From assembly GCA_013141075.1 (NCBI GenBank), contig JABFRQ010000007.1, positions 62,001 to 126,000 on the forward strand: a stretch of 64,000 nucleotides of DNA, written 5' to 3'. Shown in pieces: positions 28,625 to 40,399 of the stretch (positions within the stretch are counted from its first letter, which is position 1; each line of letters begins with the position of its first letter). The notes below the pieces were generated by a model, which saw nothing but the letters and a program-made list of their open reading frames with translations, ran no database searches and was not told the origin of the DNA. Source of the stretch: Methylotenera sp. (GTDB lineage: Bacteria > Pseudomonadota > Gammaproteobacteria > Burkholderiales > Methylophilaceae). The position numbers were made by a program, and so were the translations under genes.

Positions 28625-29458
28625 TTACCTTACGCCTCTCGGACGACGACTAATACGCATATTATCTGTACGTTTAATGCTACGTGTACGATAACCTTTA
28701 GTTTTAACACCCCATGGGCTCACTGGATTCATACCTGCTGCGGTACGGCCTTCACCACCACCGTGCGGGTGATCAACTGGGTTCATCACCACACCACGAA
28801 CGGTTGGGCGAACACCACGCCAGCGCATTGCACCAGCTTTACCGATTGAACGTAGTGAATGCTCTTCATTACCCACTTCGCCTAAAGTGGCCATGCAATC
28901 TACATGTACGCGGCGAACTTCACCTGAACGTAAACGTAACTGAGCATAAGCCCCTTCACGCGCGAGCAATTGTACTGACGTACCTGCTGAACGTGCAATT
29001 TGCGCACCTTTACCAGGTTGCAACTCGATACAATGAATCGTACTACCTACTGGAATATTACGTAGAGGCATTGCGTTACCTACTTTAATAGGCGCTTCTG
29101 AACCACTAATTAACTGCATACCAGCACTTACGCCACGCGGAGCAATAATATAACGGCGCTCTCCGTCAGCATAACAAAGCAAAGCAATGTGTGCTGTACG
29201 ATTTGGATCATATTCAATATGTTCCACTGTCGCTGGAATGCCAGTTTTATTGCGACGGAAGTCAATTAAACGATAATGCTGTTTATGACCACCACCTTGG
29301 TGACGGGTTGTAATATGACCATTATTGTTACGGCCTGCATGCTTACTTTGACTTTCCAACAGCGGTGCGTGCGGTTTACCTTTGTAAAGGTCAGGTGTTA
29401 CCACCTTAACTACACCACGACGACCCGGGGACGTTGGCTTGACTTTAACTAATGCCAT
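28625..29458 (-). CDS. rplB: 50S ribosomal protein L2
   Basis: 277 residues. L2 lies close to the peptidyl transferase centre; the conserved segment [14 protein letters not shown] carries the functionally important His. Start [15 protein letters not shown] is typical. It lies 11 bases after rplW. Confidence 0.98.
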   Translation of the reverse strand: MALVKVKPTSPGRRGVVKVVTPDLYKGKPHAPLLESQSKHAGRNNNGHITTRHQGGGHKQHYRLIDFRRNKTGIPATVEHIEYDPNRTAHIALLCYADGERRYIIAPRGVSAGMQLISGSEAPIKVGNAMPLRNIPVGSTIHCIELQPGKGAQIARSAGTSVQLLAREGAYAQLRLRSGEVRRVHVDCMATLGEVGNEEHSLRSIGKAGAMRWRGVRPTVRGVVMNPVDHPHGGGEGRTAAGMNPVSPWGVKTKGYRTRSIKRTDNMRISRRPRGVR

Positions 29459-29469
29459 CTCATCTCTCC

Positions 29470-29784
29470 TTATTCGGCCGCTGCGAAGTTAATTTCTTGA
29501 CCTGGCTTCAAGCTTACATACGCTTTTTTCCAGTCTTTACGCTTGCCCATACCTTTGCCAGCGCGCTTTGTTTTGCCTTCAACGTTCATCGTTGCAATTT
29601 TTAACACTTCAACCTTAAAAATAAGCTCAACAGCAGCTTTAATTTCAGGCTTAGTTGCGTCAGTACGCACTTTAAAAGCGATTTGTTGATGTTTATCAGC
29701 AATATAAGTCGCTTTTTCAGTAATTTGTGGCGCTAAAATTACTTGCAATAAACGATCTTGAGTTTTAGTAATAGCGGTCATCAT
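29470..29784 (-). CDS. rplW: 50S ribosomal protein L23
   Basis: 104 residues with [17 protein letters not shown] and [18 protein letters not shown]; docking site for trigger factor and SRP at the tunnel exit. The start ATG overlaps the rplD stop (ATGA), pointing to coupling; a second ATG follows directly. Confidence 0.98.
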   Translation of the reverse strand: MMTAITKTQDRLLQVILAPQITEKATYIADKHQQIAFKVRTDATKPEIKAAVELIFKVEVLKIATMNVEGKTKRAGKGMGKRKDWKKAYVSLKPGQEINFAAAE

Positions 29785-30407
29785 GCTAGCATCTCCTCAA
29801 GTTTTTTCACGGCAGCCACAGTAGCGACTACATTAGGAAAACGCACCAAACTGACTGGGTCAGCAAATTGCGCCTCAACTACCATCACGTTAATGAGGTT
29901 GCGTGAAGATAAATATAAATTCTCATCAAAGCCGTCAGTCAGCACTAATACACCGCCTTCATAGCCTAGATTTTTAATTTTTTCTGCAAAAGCCTTTGTT
30001 TTCGGTGTGGCAACTACAAATTCTTCAACCACATTTAAACGCTCTTGACGTACCAACTCAGATAAAATTGTTTGCATACCAGCACGGTAAGCTTTACGGT
30101 TAATTTTATGGCTGAAATTTTCTAATGGTGAGCTAGGAAATGCGCGTCCGCCTCCACGCCAGATTGGGCTAGACGTCATACCTGCACGTGCGTTACCCGT
30201 TCCTTTTTGTGCATATGGCTTGTGCGTAGTATGCGCAACATTGCCACGGCCTTTTTGCGCACGTGTCGCTGTACGGGCATTTGCCATGTACGCTACCACT
30301 ACTTGATGCACTAAAGCTTCGTTAAATTCACGACCAAATGTTTCATCAGAAACAGTCACGCCGTTTTTAACCGCCTTGCCATTCTTGTCTTGTAATTTTA
30401 GTTCCAT
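29781..30407 (-). CDS. rplD: 50S ribosomal protein L4
   Basis: 208 residues. The loop into the exit tunnel is visible as [20 protein letters not shown] onward and the globular part as [19 protein letters not shown]. In E. coli L4 represses the S10 operon at its leader, which would here correspond to sequence ahead of rpsJ or rplC; no such site was confirmed. It shares one base with rplC. Confidence 0.98.
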   Translation of the reverse strand: MELKLQDKNGKAVKNGVTVSDETFGREFNEALVHQVVVAYMANARTATRAQKGRGNVAHTTHKPYAQKGTGNARAGMTSSPIWRGGGRAFPSSPLENFSHKINRKAYRAGMQTILSELVRQERLNVVEEFVVATPKTKAFAEKIKNLGYEGGVLVLTDGFDENLYLSSRNLINVMVVEAQFADPVSLVRFPNVVATVAAVKKLEEMLA

Positions 30408-31066
30408 TATTTCATCCCCTTCTGAAGCTTAGCTTTAATAGCTGGGCGAACAACAACATCGCCACCTTTAGAGCCAGGGATTGCACCTTTAATCAACAAC
30501 AGGTTACGCTCAATATCAACGCGAACGATTTCTAAGTTCTGTGTCGTTACTTTGGTAGCACCTAAGTGGCCAGGCATACGCTTACCAGGGAATACTCGAC
30601 CCGGATCTTGCGCCATACCGATAGAACCAGGTACGTTATGTGACTTAGAGTTACCGTGAGATGCGCGGTTAGACTTAAAGTGATGACGTTTAATTGCGCC
30701 AGCAAAGCCTTTACCCATCGATGTACCAGTCACGTCAACCATTTGACCCACCTGGAAAATATCAACTGTGATATTTGCACCAGCGGTGTAATTGGCTAAA
30801 ACTTCGTTAGTGACTGGAAATTCATGCATACCAGCGCCCAAAGCAGAACCTGTCTTGGCATAATGCCCAGTCAGAGCACTGTTAATGCGGCTAGCACGAC
30901 GTGTACCGTAAGCAACTTGAAGGCTGGTATAGCCATCGCTTGCGATAGTCTTGATCTGTGTCACGCGGTTAGGTACAACTTCCAACACGGTTACTGGGAT
31001 GCTTGCGCCATCATCAGTAAACACGCGGGTCATACCCACTTTGCGACCAATAAGCCCTAAGCTCAT
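30407..31066 (-). CDS. rplC: 50S ribosomal protein L3
   Basis: 219 residues starting [20 protein letters not shown], with [13 protein letters not shown] and [20 protein letters not shown]; the last contains the Gln methylated by PrmB in E. coli. It is separated from rpsJ by 126 bases with a promoter, unlike the tight spacing in E. coli. Confidence 0.98.
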   Translation of the reverse strand: MSLGLIGRKVGMTRVFTDDGASIPVTVLEVVPNRVTQIKTIASDGYTSLQVAYGTRRASRINSALTGHYAKTGSALGAGMHEFPVTNEVLANYTAGANITVDIFQVGQMVDVTGTSMGKGFAGAIKRHHFKSNRASHGNSKSHNVPGSIGMAQDPGRVFPGKRMPGHLGATKVTTQNLEIVRVDIERNLLLIKGAIPGSKGGDVVVRPAIKAKLQKGMK

Positions 31067-31132
31067 GATCGTATCCTTATTATTTAGTTAAAAAGCCGAT
31101 TACAATTGACCGACTTCTGTAGAAGAGCGCGG

Positions 31133-31161
31133 ATTATACCGAATTCCAGTTTTTATTACAA
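31133..31161 (-). promoter_or_regulatory. sigma70 promoter upstream of rplC
   Basis: On the minus strand TTGTAA (31156-31161) and TATAAT (31133-31138) are exactly 17 bases apart, in the rpsJ-rplC gap. Transcription would start near 31126 with a leader of about 60 bases, in which AGTCGGT and ATCGGCT (followed by five T) can form a weak terminator-like hairpin, possibly an attenuator. Confidence 0.75.
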
Positions 31162-31192
31162 TAACTTCTTTACAACTTAAAGCTTAATTTTC

Positions 31193-31501
31193 TTACAACT
31201 TAATTTCTACGTCTACACCAGCTGGTAAATCCAACTTCATTAGCGCATCTACAGTTTTATCTGTTGGATCAACAATATCCATCAAACGTTGATGCGTACG
31301 AATCTCAAACTGATCACGTGAAGTTTTGTTGACGTGTGGTGAACGTAGAATATCGAAACGTTCGATACGTGTTGGCAATGGCACAGGACCCTTTACCACG
31401 GCGCCAGTACGTTTGGCAGTTTCTACAATTTCTTGTGCTGATTGATCTATCAAGCGATAATCAAATGCTTTTAAACGAATGCGAATTTTTTGCGTTGCCA
31501 T
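31193..31501 (-). CDS. rpsJ: 30S ribosomal protein S10 (NusE)
   Basis: 102 residues, [20 protein letters not shown] to [14 protein letters not shown]10 works in the 30S head and, as NusE, in antitermination with NusB and NusG (nusG is at 47323). It follows tuf by 81 bases with a hairpin between, so it probably belongs to the str-tuf transcript as well as to the S10 group. Confidence 0.98.
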   Translation of the reverse strand: MATQKIRIRLKAFDYRLIDQSAQEIVETAKRTGAVVKGPVPLPTRIERFDILRSPHVNKTSRDQFEIRTHQRLMDIVDPTDKTVDALMKLDLPAGVDVEIKL

Positions 31502-31542
31502 GTTTTACTGCCTTTCATATTTACTACTTTTCAAAGAGCGAA

Positions 31543-31564
31543 GCAGCAGAGTTCACTCTGCCGC
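31543..31564 (-). other. intergenic RNA hairpin between tuf and rpsJ
   Basis: Ten-base arms GCAGCAGAGT (31543-31552) and ACTCTGCCGC (31555-31564) with one G-T pair and a two-base gap. It lies 18 bases after the tuf stop and has no T-run, so a processing or stability element is more likely than a terminator. Confidence 0.5.
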
Positions 31565-31582
31565 TTGAGAAGTTACAACTTA

Positions 31583-32773
31583 CTATTCAATAATTTTAGC
31601 CACAACCCCAGCACCTACAGTACGACCACCTTCACGAATCGCGAAGCGTAGGCCATCTTCCATCGCAATTGGTGCAATGAGTGTAACTGTGATTGATACG
31701 TTATCACCTGGCATCACCATTTCTGTGCCTGCTGGCAATTCTACTGCGCCAGTAACGTCCGTAGTACGGAAGTAGAACTGTGGGCGGTAACCTTGGAAGA
31801 ATGGTGTGTGACGACCGCCTTCATCTTTACCTAGTACATAGATTTCTGCTGTGAATTTTGTGTGTGGTTTAATTGAACCAGCTTTTGCTAGCACTTGACC
31901 ACGCTCTACGTCTTCACGTTTTGTACCACGTAACAATACACCAACGTTATCACCAGCCATACCTTGGTCTAGTAATTTACGGAACATTTCCACACCAGTA
32001 CAGATAGTTTTAACGGTTGGTTTGATACCAACAATTTCAATTTCTTCACCTACTTTTACAATGCCGCGTTCAATACGGCCCGTTACTACAGTGCCGCGGC
32101 CTGAGATAGAGAATACGTCTTCTACTGGCATTAGGAAAGTACCGTCAATGGCACGTTCTGGCATTGGAATGTAAGTGTCTAGCGCTTCTGCTAGTTTTAG
32201 AATGGCTGGTTCGCCGTATTCTGATTGGTCACCTTCTAGGGCTAATTTGGCAGAACCAATAATCACTGGTGTATCGTCACCTGGGAAGTCGTATTTGCTT
32301 AGCAGTTCACGGATTTCCATTTCAACGAGTTCTAGTAGCTCTTTGTCGTCTACCATATCGGCTTTGTTCATGAATACAACGATGTATGGTACGCCTACTT
32401 GGCGGGCTAACAAGATGTGTTCACGCGTTTGTGGCATAGGGCCATCAGCAGCTGAACATACTAGGATTGCGCCGTCCATTTGGGCTGCGCCTGTAATCAT
32501 GTTTTTTACATAGTCGGCATGGCCTGGGCAGTCTACGTGGGCGTAGTGACGGTTGGCTGTTTCATATTCAACGTGGGCTGTGTTAATGGTAATGCCGCGT
32601 GCTTTTTCTTCTGGTGCCGCGTCAATTTGGTCGTATGCTTTAGCTTCACCACCAAATTTCTTTGAAAGAATTGTGGTAATCGCTGCTGTTAGGGTTGTTT
32701 TTCCGTGGTCTACGTGGCCAATCGTGCCTACGTTGACGTGCGGTTTGGTACGTTCGAATTTACCTTTTGCCAT
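31583..32773 (-). CDS. tuf: elongation factor Tu, copy in the str operon
   Basis: 396-residue GTPase that delivers aminoacyl-tRNA to the ribosome. G1 [13 protein letters not shown] and NKAD nucleotide-binding motifs are present, and the effector region and domains 2 and 3 are complete. The protein is identical to the copy at 48468-49658. By eye the two genes differ at only four bases, all synonymous: 31919, 32090, 32195 and 32249. Location after fusA (51 bases) is the usual str operon place. Confidence 0.98.
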   Translation of the reverse strand: MAKGKFERTKPHVNVGTIGHVDHGKTTLTAAITTILSKKFGGEAKAYDQIDAAPEEKARGITINTAHVEYETANRHYAHVDCPGHADYVKNMITGAAQMDGAILVCSAADGPMPQTREHILLARQVGVPYIVVFMNKADMVDDKELLELVEMEIRELLSKYDFPGDDTPVIIGSAKLALEGDQSEYGEPAILKLAEALDTYIPMPERAIDGTFLMPVEDVFSISGRGTVVTGRIERGIVKVGEEIEIVGIKPTVKTICTGVEMFRKLLDQGMAGDNVGVLLRGTKREDVERGQVLAKAGSIKPHTKFTAEIYVLGKDEGGRHTPFFQGYRPQFYFRTTDVTGAVELPAGTEMVMPGDNVSITVTLIAPIAMEDGLRFAIREGGRTVGAGVVAKIIE

Positions 32774-32824
32774 TTTTAAAGTCCTTTAAATAATCTTTTG
32801 TTTAAATTGAATATGAATAAGAAA

Positions 32825-34915
32825 TTATTTCTTATTCATGATGGCCTCTGCCACGTTTCTCGGTGCTTCAGTGTAATGCTTAAATTCCATGCTGTAACTT
32901 GCGCGACCTTGTGATAATGAACGCACAGTTGTTGAGTAGCCAAACATTTCAGCCAACGGCACTTCAGCACGAATCACTTTACCAGTTGCGTTGTCTTCCA
33001 TGCCTTGAATAATACCGCGGCGTGATGACAAGTCACCCATAATATCGCCCATGTAATCTTCAGGCGTCTCAACTTCAACAGCCATCATCGGCTCTAGTAG
33101 TATTGGGTCAGCTTTACGCATACCGTCTTTAAAGCCAATTGAAGCCGCCATTTTAAACGCGTTTTCATTCGAGTCAACGTCATGGTATGAACCATCAAAC
33201 AAGGTCACTTTAACATCCACCACTGGGAAGCCAGCTAATACGCCAGACGGGATAGTTTCGCGCAAACCTTTTTCTACAGCAGGAATAAATTCGCGTGGCA
33301 CTGTACCGCCTTTAATTGCATCAATAAATTCAAAGCCTTTACCTGGCTCATTTGGCTCCATAATTAACCAAACGTGACCATACTGACCTTTACCGCCAGA
33401 TTGCTTAACGTATTTACCTTCAACCTCAACTTTCTTTTTAATCGCTTCACGGTATGCTACTTGTGGTGCACCGACGTTAGCTTCTACGTTAAATTCACGA
33501 CGCATACGATCTACTAAAATTTCAAGATGCAACTCACCCATACCAGAAATAATAGTTTGGTTGGTTTCTTCATCAGTTTTAACACGGAAAGAAGGGTCTT
33601 CCTGGGCTAGACGATTTAAAGCAACACCCATTTTTTCCTGGTCAGCTTTTGTTTTTGGCTCTACCGCCACGTGAATCACCGGCTCAGGGAATATCATGCG
33701 CTCAAGAATGATTTCTTCATTCACACCACATAAGGTATCACCAGTAGTCGCTTCTTTAAGACCAATAGCAGCGGCGATATCACCAGCTCGCACTTCAGTA
33801 AGCGGCTCCCGCGTATTAGCGTGCATTTGCACGATACGACCGATACGCTCTTTTTTACCCTTAATTGGGTTGTAAACAGTATCACCTGCGTTAATAACAC
33901 CTGAATATACACGGAAGAAAATCAACTGGCCTACAAACGGGTCTGTCATGATCTTAAATGCTAATGCAGAGAATTTCTCATCATCTGATGCTCTAAGGCG
34001 AATTTCATTGCCTTCGCCATCCTCAGCTTTTGTTGGAGGAATATCTGTCGGTGCTGGCATCAACTCAATAACTTTATCCAACATCGCCTGAACGCCTTTA
34101 TTTTTAAAGGCTGAACCGCACACCATTGGCACGATTTCAAAAGCAATCGTACGCTGACGCAAGCCAGCCATGATTTCTTCTTCAGTCAACTCACCTTCTT
34201 CAAGGTATTTATTCATCAACTCTTCATTGGCTTCGGCTGCGGCTTCCACCATGTTTTCACGCCATTTATCACATTCAGCTTTTAAATCCGCTGGGATTTC
34301 ACGGTAGTCAAACTTCATACCTTGTGAAGCATCATCCCAATAGATTGCTTTCATTTTGATTAAATCAACCACGCCTTCGAATTTTTCTTCTGCGCCAATT
34401 GGCACTTGCAATGGAATTGGATTAGCTTTTAAGCGTGCACGCATTTGATCGTACACTTTAAAGAAGTTAGCGCCAGCGCGGTCCATTTTATTCACGAACG
34501 CTAAACGCGGCACTTTATATTTGTTGGCCTGACGCCATACTGTTTCAGATTGCGGCTGCACGCCGCCCACAGCGCAATACACCATACATGCACCATCAAG
34601 CACACGCATTGAACGCTCCACCTCAATCGTAAAGTCAACGTGGCCTGGAGTATCAATAATATTGATGCGATGTTGGTCAAATTGACCAGCCATGCCTTTC
34701 CAGAAGCAAGTAGTTGCCGCTGAAGTAATGGTAATGCCACGCTCTTGCTCCTGCTCCATCCAGTCCATTGTTGCAGCGCCATTATGCACCTCACCAATTT
34801 TATGGTTTACGCCTGTGTAGAACAAGATACGTTCTGTAGTTGTCGTTTTACCTGCGTCAATGTGCGCAGAAATACCGATGTTACGGTAGCGTTCAATAGG
34901 GGTTATACGAGCCAC
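32825..34915 (-). CDS. fusA: elongation factor G
   Basis: 696-residue translocation GTPase, also active in ribosome recycling. It starts with GTG ([14 protein letters not shown], equivalent to the MARTTPI start of E. coli). Motifs: [23 protein letters not shown] and NKMD (VNKMDRAG). Domains II-V follow to the end. It lies 111 bases after rpsG, 51 before tuf. Confidence 0.98.
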   Translation of the reverse strand: MARITPIERYRNIGISAHIDAGKTTTTERILFYTGVNHKIGEVHNGAATMDWMEQEQERGITITSAATTCFWKGMAGQFDQHRINIIDTPGHVDFTIEVERSMRVLDGACMVYCAVGGVQPQSETVWRQANKYKVPRLAFVNKMDRAGANFFKVYDQMRARLKANPIPLQVPIGAEEKFEGVVDLIKMKAIYWDDASQGMKFDYREIPADLKAECDKWRENMVEAAAEANEELMNKYLEEGELTEEEIMAGLRQRTIAFEIVPMVCGSAFKNKGVQAMLDKVIELMPAPTDIPPTKAEDGEGNEIRLRASDDEKFSALAFKIMTDPFVGQLIFFRVYSGVINAGDTVYNPIKGKKERIGRIVQMHANTREPLTEVRAGDIAAAIGLKEATTGDTLCGVNEEIILERMIFPEPVIHVAVEPKTKADQEKMGVALNRLAQEDPSFRVKTDEETNQTIISGMGELHLEILVDRMRREFNVEANVGAPQVAYREAIKKKVEVEGKYVKQSGGKGQYGHVWLIMEPNEPGKGFEFIDAIKGGTVPREFIPAVEKGLRETIPSGVLAGFPVVDVKVTLFDGSYHDVDSNENAFKMAASIGFKDGMRKADPILLEPMMAVEVETPEDYMGDIMGDLSSRRGIIQGMEDNATGKVIRAEVPLAEMFGYSTTVRSLSQGRASYSMEFKHYTEAPRNVAEAIMNKK

Positions 34916-35026
34916 GGCTATTACCTTTACTTAAATATTATTGCTTAAATTCTTAAAGAGCAATTGGCCTAACGATTAGATTAGGCCAATTAAAAAAACT
35001 ATCAATTAAATTTCAAATATAAAATC

Positions 35027-35497
35027 TTAGAACCTGAAATGTGAGAATGCTTTATTCGCCTCTGCCATACGGTGAACTTCTTCACGCTTTTTCATCGCCG
35101 AACCACGACCTTCAGATGCTTCTGTCAACTCAGCCGCTAGACGCAAGCCCATTGATTTTTCACCACGCTTACGTGCAGCATCACGCATCCAACGCATTGC
35201 TAAAGCACTACGACGATTCGGGCGCACTTCAACAGGCACTTGATAGTTAGCACCGCCCACACGGCGGCTTTTAACTTCAACTAATGGACGTAAGTTTGTT
35301 AATGCTAGCGTGAATACTTCTAACGCATCTTTACCAGTTTTTGCTGCAATTTGATCAAACGCACCGTATAAAATACGCTCAGCAACAGACTTTTTACCAC
35401 CAGTCATCAGCACGTTTACGAATTTTGATACTTCTTGACTGCCAAATTTCGGGTCTGGCAGAATGTTGCGTTTGGGGACTTCTCTACGTCTTGGCAT
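35027..35497 (-). CDS. rpsG: 30S ribosomal protein S7
   Basis: 156 residues, [20 protein letters not shown] to the C-terminal KAFSHFRF. S7 starts 3' domain assembly of 16S rRNA; in E. coli it represses the str operon from the rpsL-rpsG spacer, which is 94 bases here. Confidence 0.98.
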   Translation of the reverse strand: MPRRREVPKRNILPDPKFGSQEVSKFVNVLMTGGKKSVAERILYGAFDQIAAKTGKDALEVFTLALTNLRPLVEVKSRRVGGANYQVPVEVRPNRRSALAMRWMRDAARKRGEKSMGLRLAAELTEASEGRGSAMKKREEVHRMAEANKAFSHFRF

Positions 35498-35591
35498 AAT
35501 CTTCTCTTTTATGTTTTGCTAGCAACTACACGAGCAAGGCTTTTAATAAGCCGCTATTTGTTTATATAAACTACTACCGCTTAACGCCAAA

Positions 35592-35978
35592 TTACTTAGC
35601 TTTAGCTTCTTTAGGACGCTTTGCACCGTATTTAGAACGTGATTGCTTACGGTCTTTAACACCAGCCGTATCTAAACTACCACGAACCATATGGTAACGC
35701 ACACCTGGCAAATCTTTTACACGACCGCCACGCAATAGCACAACACTATGCTCTTGCAGGTTATGACCTTCACCGCCGATGTAGCTAATCACTTCATAGC
35801 CGTTAGTCAGGCGTACTTTAGCCACTTTACGCAAAGCCGAGTTTGGCTTTTTCGGTGTTGTAGTGTAAACGCGCGTGCAAACACCACGTTTTTGTGGACA
35901 AGCCTCAAGAGCTGGCACTTTACTTTTTGTGACCACTTTAGCGCGTGGCTTACGTATTAACTGATTGATGGTTGGCAT
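35592..35978 (-). CDS. rpsL: 30S ribosomal protein S12
   Basis: 128 residues. S12 takes part in decoding; the segment [17 protein letters not shown] carries the wild-type Lys, so no streptomycin-resistance change is seen there, nor at the [12 protein letters not shown] loop. First gene of the str operon, after the promoter at 36077-36105. Confidence 0.98.
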   Translation of the reverse strand: MPTINQLIRKPRAKVVTKSKVPALEACPQKRGVCTRVYTTTPKKPNSALRKVAKVRLTNGYEVISYIGGEGHNLQEHSVVLLRGGRVKDLPGVRYHMVRGSLDTAGVKDRKQSRSKYGAKRPKEAKAK

Positions 35979-36076
35979 TGCCTATAACCCTCTGAAAATG
36001 TTCTTTTTAATTACGAAAAACAGTCAGAATAGCCTATGTCATTGACTGACAATTTAGCTATTCTGAAAAACCAAGC

Positions 36077-36105
36077 ATTCTATTTAGCCTTGAAGTTGTT
36101 GTCAA
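36077..36105 (-). promoter_or_regulatory. sigma70 promoter of the str operon
   Basis: Minus-strand TTGACA (36100-36105), a 17-base spacer and TAGAAT (36077-36082), in the 154-base rpoC-rpsL gap. The -35 is perfect. Transcription would start near 36070, leaving a leader of about 90 bases before rpsL. No clear terminator separates it from rpoC, so read-through is possible. Confidence 0.82.
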
Positions 36106-36132
36106 GGTTTAAATACAACACGTTCACTTGAT

Positions 36133-39100
36133 TTATTCTGCTGCTACTTCCCCAACTGCCTCACTTGCCACTTCTGCTACAATTTCCTCAGCGGATAAAA
36201 ATAATGCTTCTGCTGGAACTTCTTTTGCAGGAACACCGCCAGCAACCGCGGCACGCTTACGCGCCTCGTGATATGCCAAGCCAGTACCTGCAGGAATTAA
36301 ACGTCCAACAATCACGTTTTCTTTCAAACCACGCAGTTCATCACGTTTACCTAAAATAGCTGCTTCAGTTAACACGCGTGTTGTTTCTTGGAACGATGCC
36401 GCTGAAATAAATGAATCCGTTGAAAGTGATGCCTTAGTAATACCTAGCAATACATATTCAAATTCAGCTGGGCGTTTATTTTCAGCAATTACGCGTTCAT
36501 TTTGTGCCAATAAATCCGCCCGCTCAACTTGCTCTCCCATAATAAAGCTAGTATCGCCTGCATCTGTTACACGTACACGACGCAACATTTGACGCACAAT
36601 CACTTCAATATGTTTATCGTTAATCTTAACGCCTTGCAAGCGATACACATCTTGCACTTCGTCAATAATGTAACGTGCTAGCGCCTCGCGACCTTGCAAA
36701 CGTAAAATATCTTGTGGCTCAGCTGGGCCGTCCACAATCGTTTCACCTTTAGTCACCACTTGACCATCATGCGCCGTCACGTGTTTATCTTTAGGAATCA
36801 AGAATTCGCTGGTGATGCCGTCTAAATCAGTAATCACCAAACGTTGTTTGCCTTTAGTATCTTTACCGAATGAAACAGTACCAGTGACTTCAGCCAACAT
36901 ACCCGCATCTTTTGGTGAACGCGCTTCAAACAACTCAGCTACGCGTGGCAGACCCCCAGTAATATCACGTGTTTTAGATGATTCTTGTGGAATACGAGCG
37001 ATTACTTCACCCACACCCACTTCTTGACCATCTTTAACAGTAATAATACAACCCAATTGGAATGTAGTATTCACTGACTGCTCGCTACCCGTGATTTTCA
37101 CTTCAACGCCGTTAGCATCCAACAATTTAACTTGTGGACGTAAGCCTTTAGTTTGGCCAGCACGTTGTTTAGGATCAATCACCACCAATGATGACAAGCC
37201 TGTTACGTCATCAATTTGTTTAGCAACGGTAATACCTTCTTCCACGTTTTCAAATTTAATTTGACCCGCGTACTCAGTAATAATTGGACGGGTATGTGGA
37301 TCCCATGTGGCGATCGCTTGACCCGCTTTTACCATTTTTCCATCAGTAATTTGCAATGTTGCACCGTAAGGCACTTTATGACGCTCACGCTCACGGCCAT
37401 TTTCATCCGCAATAAGCACTTCACCATTACGTGAAATGACCACTTGTTCATTACGCGCATTCGTTACGTAACGCATCGTAGAAGTGAAGTTCAATACACC
37501 GTTAGACTTACCCTCAACTTGGCTCACTGACGCCGCACGCGATGCCGCACCACCAATATGGAAGGTACGCATCGTCAGCTGTGTACCAGGTTCGCCGATT
37601 GATTGCGCTGCAATCACACCAACAGCCTCACCCATACTAATCAATTTACCGCGACCTAAGTCACGACCATAACATTTAGCACAGATACCATAACGTGTAT
37701 CACATGTAAGTGCGGTACGCACTTTTACTTCATCAATCCCAAGTGCATCAAGATATTCAACTTCATCTTCACCCAATAATGTACCTGCTGGGTAAATCAC
37801 TTCTTGTGTTTCTGGGTTAACAACATCTAGCGCAGCTGTACGACCTAAAATACGATCGTGCAATGGCTCAATTACTTCACCACCTTTAACGAGCGCTTTA
37901 GTCACTAAGCCGTCTACCGTGCCGCAATCAACTTCAGTCACCACCAAATCTTGTGTTACATCCACTAAACGACGTGTTAAGTAGCCTGAGTTAGCTGTTT
38001 TCAACGCAGTATCGGCCAAGCCTTTACGCGCACCGTGGGTTGAAATAAAGTATTGCAACACGTTCAAGCCATCACGGAAGTTCGCTTTAATCGGCGTTTC
38101 AATAATAGAGCCATCTGGTTTCGCCATCAAACCGCGCATACCTGCTAACTGACGAATCTGCGCCGCAGAACCACGCGCGCCCGAGTCGGCCATCATGTAA
38201 ATAGCATTGAACGATTCTTGACGCATTACTTTGCCCGCTTTGTCTTTCACTTGCTTGCCGTCAGCGTCTAAGACATCTTCTTCTTTAAGTTGTTTCATCA
38301 TGGCGTCAGCCACTTTATCACTGGCACGACCCCAAATATCCACCACTTTATTGTAACGCTCGCCTTGAGTGACCAAGCCTGAAACATATTGATCTTCAAT
38401 TTCTTTCACTTCAGCTTCAGCAGCAGCAATCAACGCGCCTTTTTCTTTTGGCACTAACATATCGTTAATACTAATAGAAATACCAGCTTTTGTGGCGTAT
38501 GAGTAACCCGCATCTTTAAGTTTATCAGCAAAAATAACCGTTTCGCGGATACCCACTTTGCGGAATGACGCATTGATTAACTTAGAAATTTCTTTCTTTT
38601 TCAACGCTTTATCAAGATTGCTATACGCTAAACCAGCTGGCAGAATCTGTGACAGCAATGCACGACCAACCGTTGTTTCGTAGCGATTGATTTTTTCAGT
38701 TTTAACACCATCTAAATCCAGCTCATATTCTTTAATACGCACGGTAATTTTCGCGTGAATATCAATTAGCCCTTGGTCAAATACCCGTTGCACTTCGCTT
38801 ACATCTGCAAAACGCATGCCTTCACCACGTGCGGCAACTCTGTCACGCGTCATGTAGTACAAGCCCAACACTATATCTTGTGAAGGCACAATAATTGGCT
38901 CGCCATTTGCTGGAGACAATACGTTGTTTGAAGCTAGCATTAGCGTACGTGCTTCCATTTGCGCTTCTAGCGACAATGGAACATGAACAGCCATTTGGTC
39001 ACCATCGAAGTCGGCGTTGAATGCCGCACAAACTAATGGGTGCAATTGAATGGCTTTACCTTCAATCAAGATCGGTTCAAACGCTTGAATACCTAAACGG

Positions 39101-40389
39101 TGCAATGTAGGCGCACGGTTAAGTAATACTGGATGCTCGCGGATTACATCCTCGAGAATATCCCAAACTTCTGGTCCTTCTTCTTCAACTTTTTTCTTCG
39201 CTGCTTTAATCGTTGTTGCAATACCTAACACTTCCAGTTTATGGAAAATGAATGGTTTGAATAATTCTAAAGCCATTTTCTTAGGTAGACCGCATTGGTG
39301 CAATTTCAGTTGTGGACCAACCACAATCACTGAACGACCTGAGTAATCCACACGTTTACCCAACAAGTTCTGACGGAAACGACCGCCTTTACCTTTAATC
39401 ATGTCAGCCAATGATTTTAATGGGCGCTTGTTAGCACCAGTCATCACTTTACCACGACGACCGTTATCTAATAGCGAATCCACCGCTTCTTGCAACATAC
39501 GTTTTTCGTTACGCACGATAATTTCAGGTGCTTTTAACTCTAACAAGCGTTTTAAACGGTTGTTACGGTTAATCACGCGACGATATAGATCGTTCAAATC
39601 TGAAGTCGCAAAACGACCGCCATCCAATGGTACCAATGGACGTAATTCTGGTGGCAATACTGGTAAGATTTCTAAAATCATCCACTCTGGTTTAATGCCA
39701 GATTTTTGGAACGCTTCTAATACTTTTAAGCGTTTAGCGATTTTCTTGATTTTAGCTTCTGAGCCCGTAGCACCTAGGTCTTGGCGTAATTGAACAACTT
39801 CTCGTTCAATATCCATTGTACGTAATAGCTCACGCACCGCTTCAGCACCCATGACAGCATTAAATTCATCACCGTATTCTTCAACTTTTGCTAGGTAATC
39901 ATCCTCAGTCAACAACTGGCCACGTGTGAGAGGAGTCATGCCTGGATCAACCACGATGAATGCTTCAAAATACAATACGCGTTCAATGTCACGTAAAGCG
40001 ATGTCTAGCACCATACCCAAACGTGAAGGCAATGATTTCAAGAACCAGATGTGTGCAACAGGTGACGCTAGGTCAATATGACCCATACGCTCACGACGCA
40101 CTTTAGATAAAGTTACTTCAACGCCACATTTTTCGCAGATGACACCACGATGTTTTAAACGTTTGTATTTACCGCATAGGCACTCGTAATCTTTTATCGG
40201 GCCAAAAATTTTTGCACAGAACAAACCATCACGCTCAGGTTTGAATGTACGATAGTTAATAGTCTCTGGCTTCTTAACTTCGCCATATGACCATGAACGG
40301 ATTTTTTCAGGTGAAGCGAGCGCAATTTTAATGGCATCGAACTCTTCTTCTTGCGTTACCTGTTTAAATAAGTCTAATAGAGCTTTCAT
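36133..40389 (-). CDS. rpoC: DNA-directed RNA polymerase subunit beta'
   Basis: 1418 residues, complete. Visible: N-terminal zinc site ([19 protein letters not shown]), the catalytic Mg2+ loop [12 protein letters not shown], the second zinc site ([11 protein letters not shown]) and the trigger-loop region ([13 protein letters not shown]). The C-terminus ends in an Ala/Val/Glu-rich tail. It is 10 bases after rpoB, the invariant order, and forms core polymerase with RpoA and RpoB. Confidence 0.99.
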   Translation of the reverse strand: MKALLDLFKQVTQEEEFDAIKIALASPEKIRSWSYGEVKKPETINYRTFKPERDGLFCAKIFGPIKDYECLCGKYKRLKHRGVICEKCGVEVTLSKVRRERMGHIDLASPVAHIWFLKSLPSRLGMVLDIALRDIERVLYFEAFIVVDPGMTPLTRGQLLTEDDYLAKVEEYGDEFNAVMGAEAVRELLRTMDIEREVVQLRQDLGATGSEAKIKKIAKRLKVLEAFQKSGIKPEWMILEILPVLPPELRPLVPLDGGRFATSDLNDLYRRVINRNNRLKRLLELKAPEIIVRNEKRMLQEAVDSLLDNGRRGKVMTGANKRPLKSLADMIKGKGGRFRQNLLGKRVDYSGRSVIVVGPQLKLHQCGLPKKMALELFKPFIFHKLEVLGIATTIKAAKKKVEEEGPEVWDILEDVIREHPVLLNRAPTLHRLGIQAFEPILIEGKAIQLHPLVCAAFNADFDGDQMAVHVPLSLEAQMEARTLMLASNNVLSPANGEPIIVPSQDIVLGLYYMTRDRVAARGEGMRFADVSEVQRVFDQGLIDIHAKITVRIKEYELDLDGVKTEKINRYETTVGRALLSQILPAGLAYSNLDKALKKKEISKLINASFRKVGIRETVIFADKLKDAGYSYATKAGISISINDMLVPKEKGALIAAAEAEVKEIEDQYVSGLVTQGERYNKVVDIWGRASDKVADAMMKQLKEEDVLDADGKQVKDKAGKVMRQESFNAIYMMADSGARGSAAQIRQLAGMRGLMAKPDGSIIETPIKANFRDGLNVLQYFISTHGARKGLADTALKTANSGYLTRRLVDVTQDLVVTEVDCGTVDGLVTKALVKGGEVIEPLHDRILGRTAALDVVNPETQEVIYPAGTLLGEDEVEYLDALGIDEVKVRTALTCDTRYGICAKCYGRDLGRGKLISMGEAVGVIAAQSIGEPGTQLTMRTFHIGGAASRAASVSQVEGKSNGVLNFTSTMRYVTNARNEQVVISRNGEVLIADENGRERERHKVPYGATLQITDGKMVKAGQAIATWDPHTRPIITEYAGQIKFENVEEGITVAKQIDDVTGLSSLVVIDPKQRAGQTKGLRPQVKLLDANGVEVKITGSEQSVNTTFQLGCIITVKDGQEVGVGEVIARIPQESSKTRDITGGLPRVAELFEARSPKDAGMLAEVTGTVSFGKDTKGKQRLVITDLDGITSEFLIPKDKHVTAHDGQVVTKGETIVDGPAEPQDILRLQGREALARYIIDEVQDVYRLQGVKINDKHIEVIVRQMLRRVRVTDAGDTSFIMGEQVERADLLAQNERVIAENKRPAEFEYVLLGITKASLSTDSFISAASFQETTRVLTEAAILGKRDELRGLKENVIVGRLIPAGTGLAYHEARKRAAVAGGVPAKEVPAEALFLSAEEIVAEVASEAVGEVAAE

Positions 40390-40399
40390 ATTTGTCTCC

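Noticed and set aside
32175-32513. 112-residue ORF antisense to tuf, repeated at 49060-49398
   Set aside because: Its conservation in both copies follows only from the tuf duplication; composition is that of a reverse-frame shadow.
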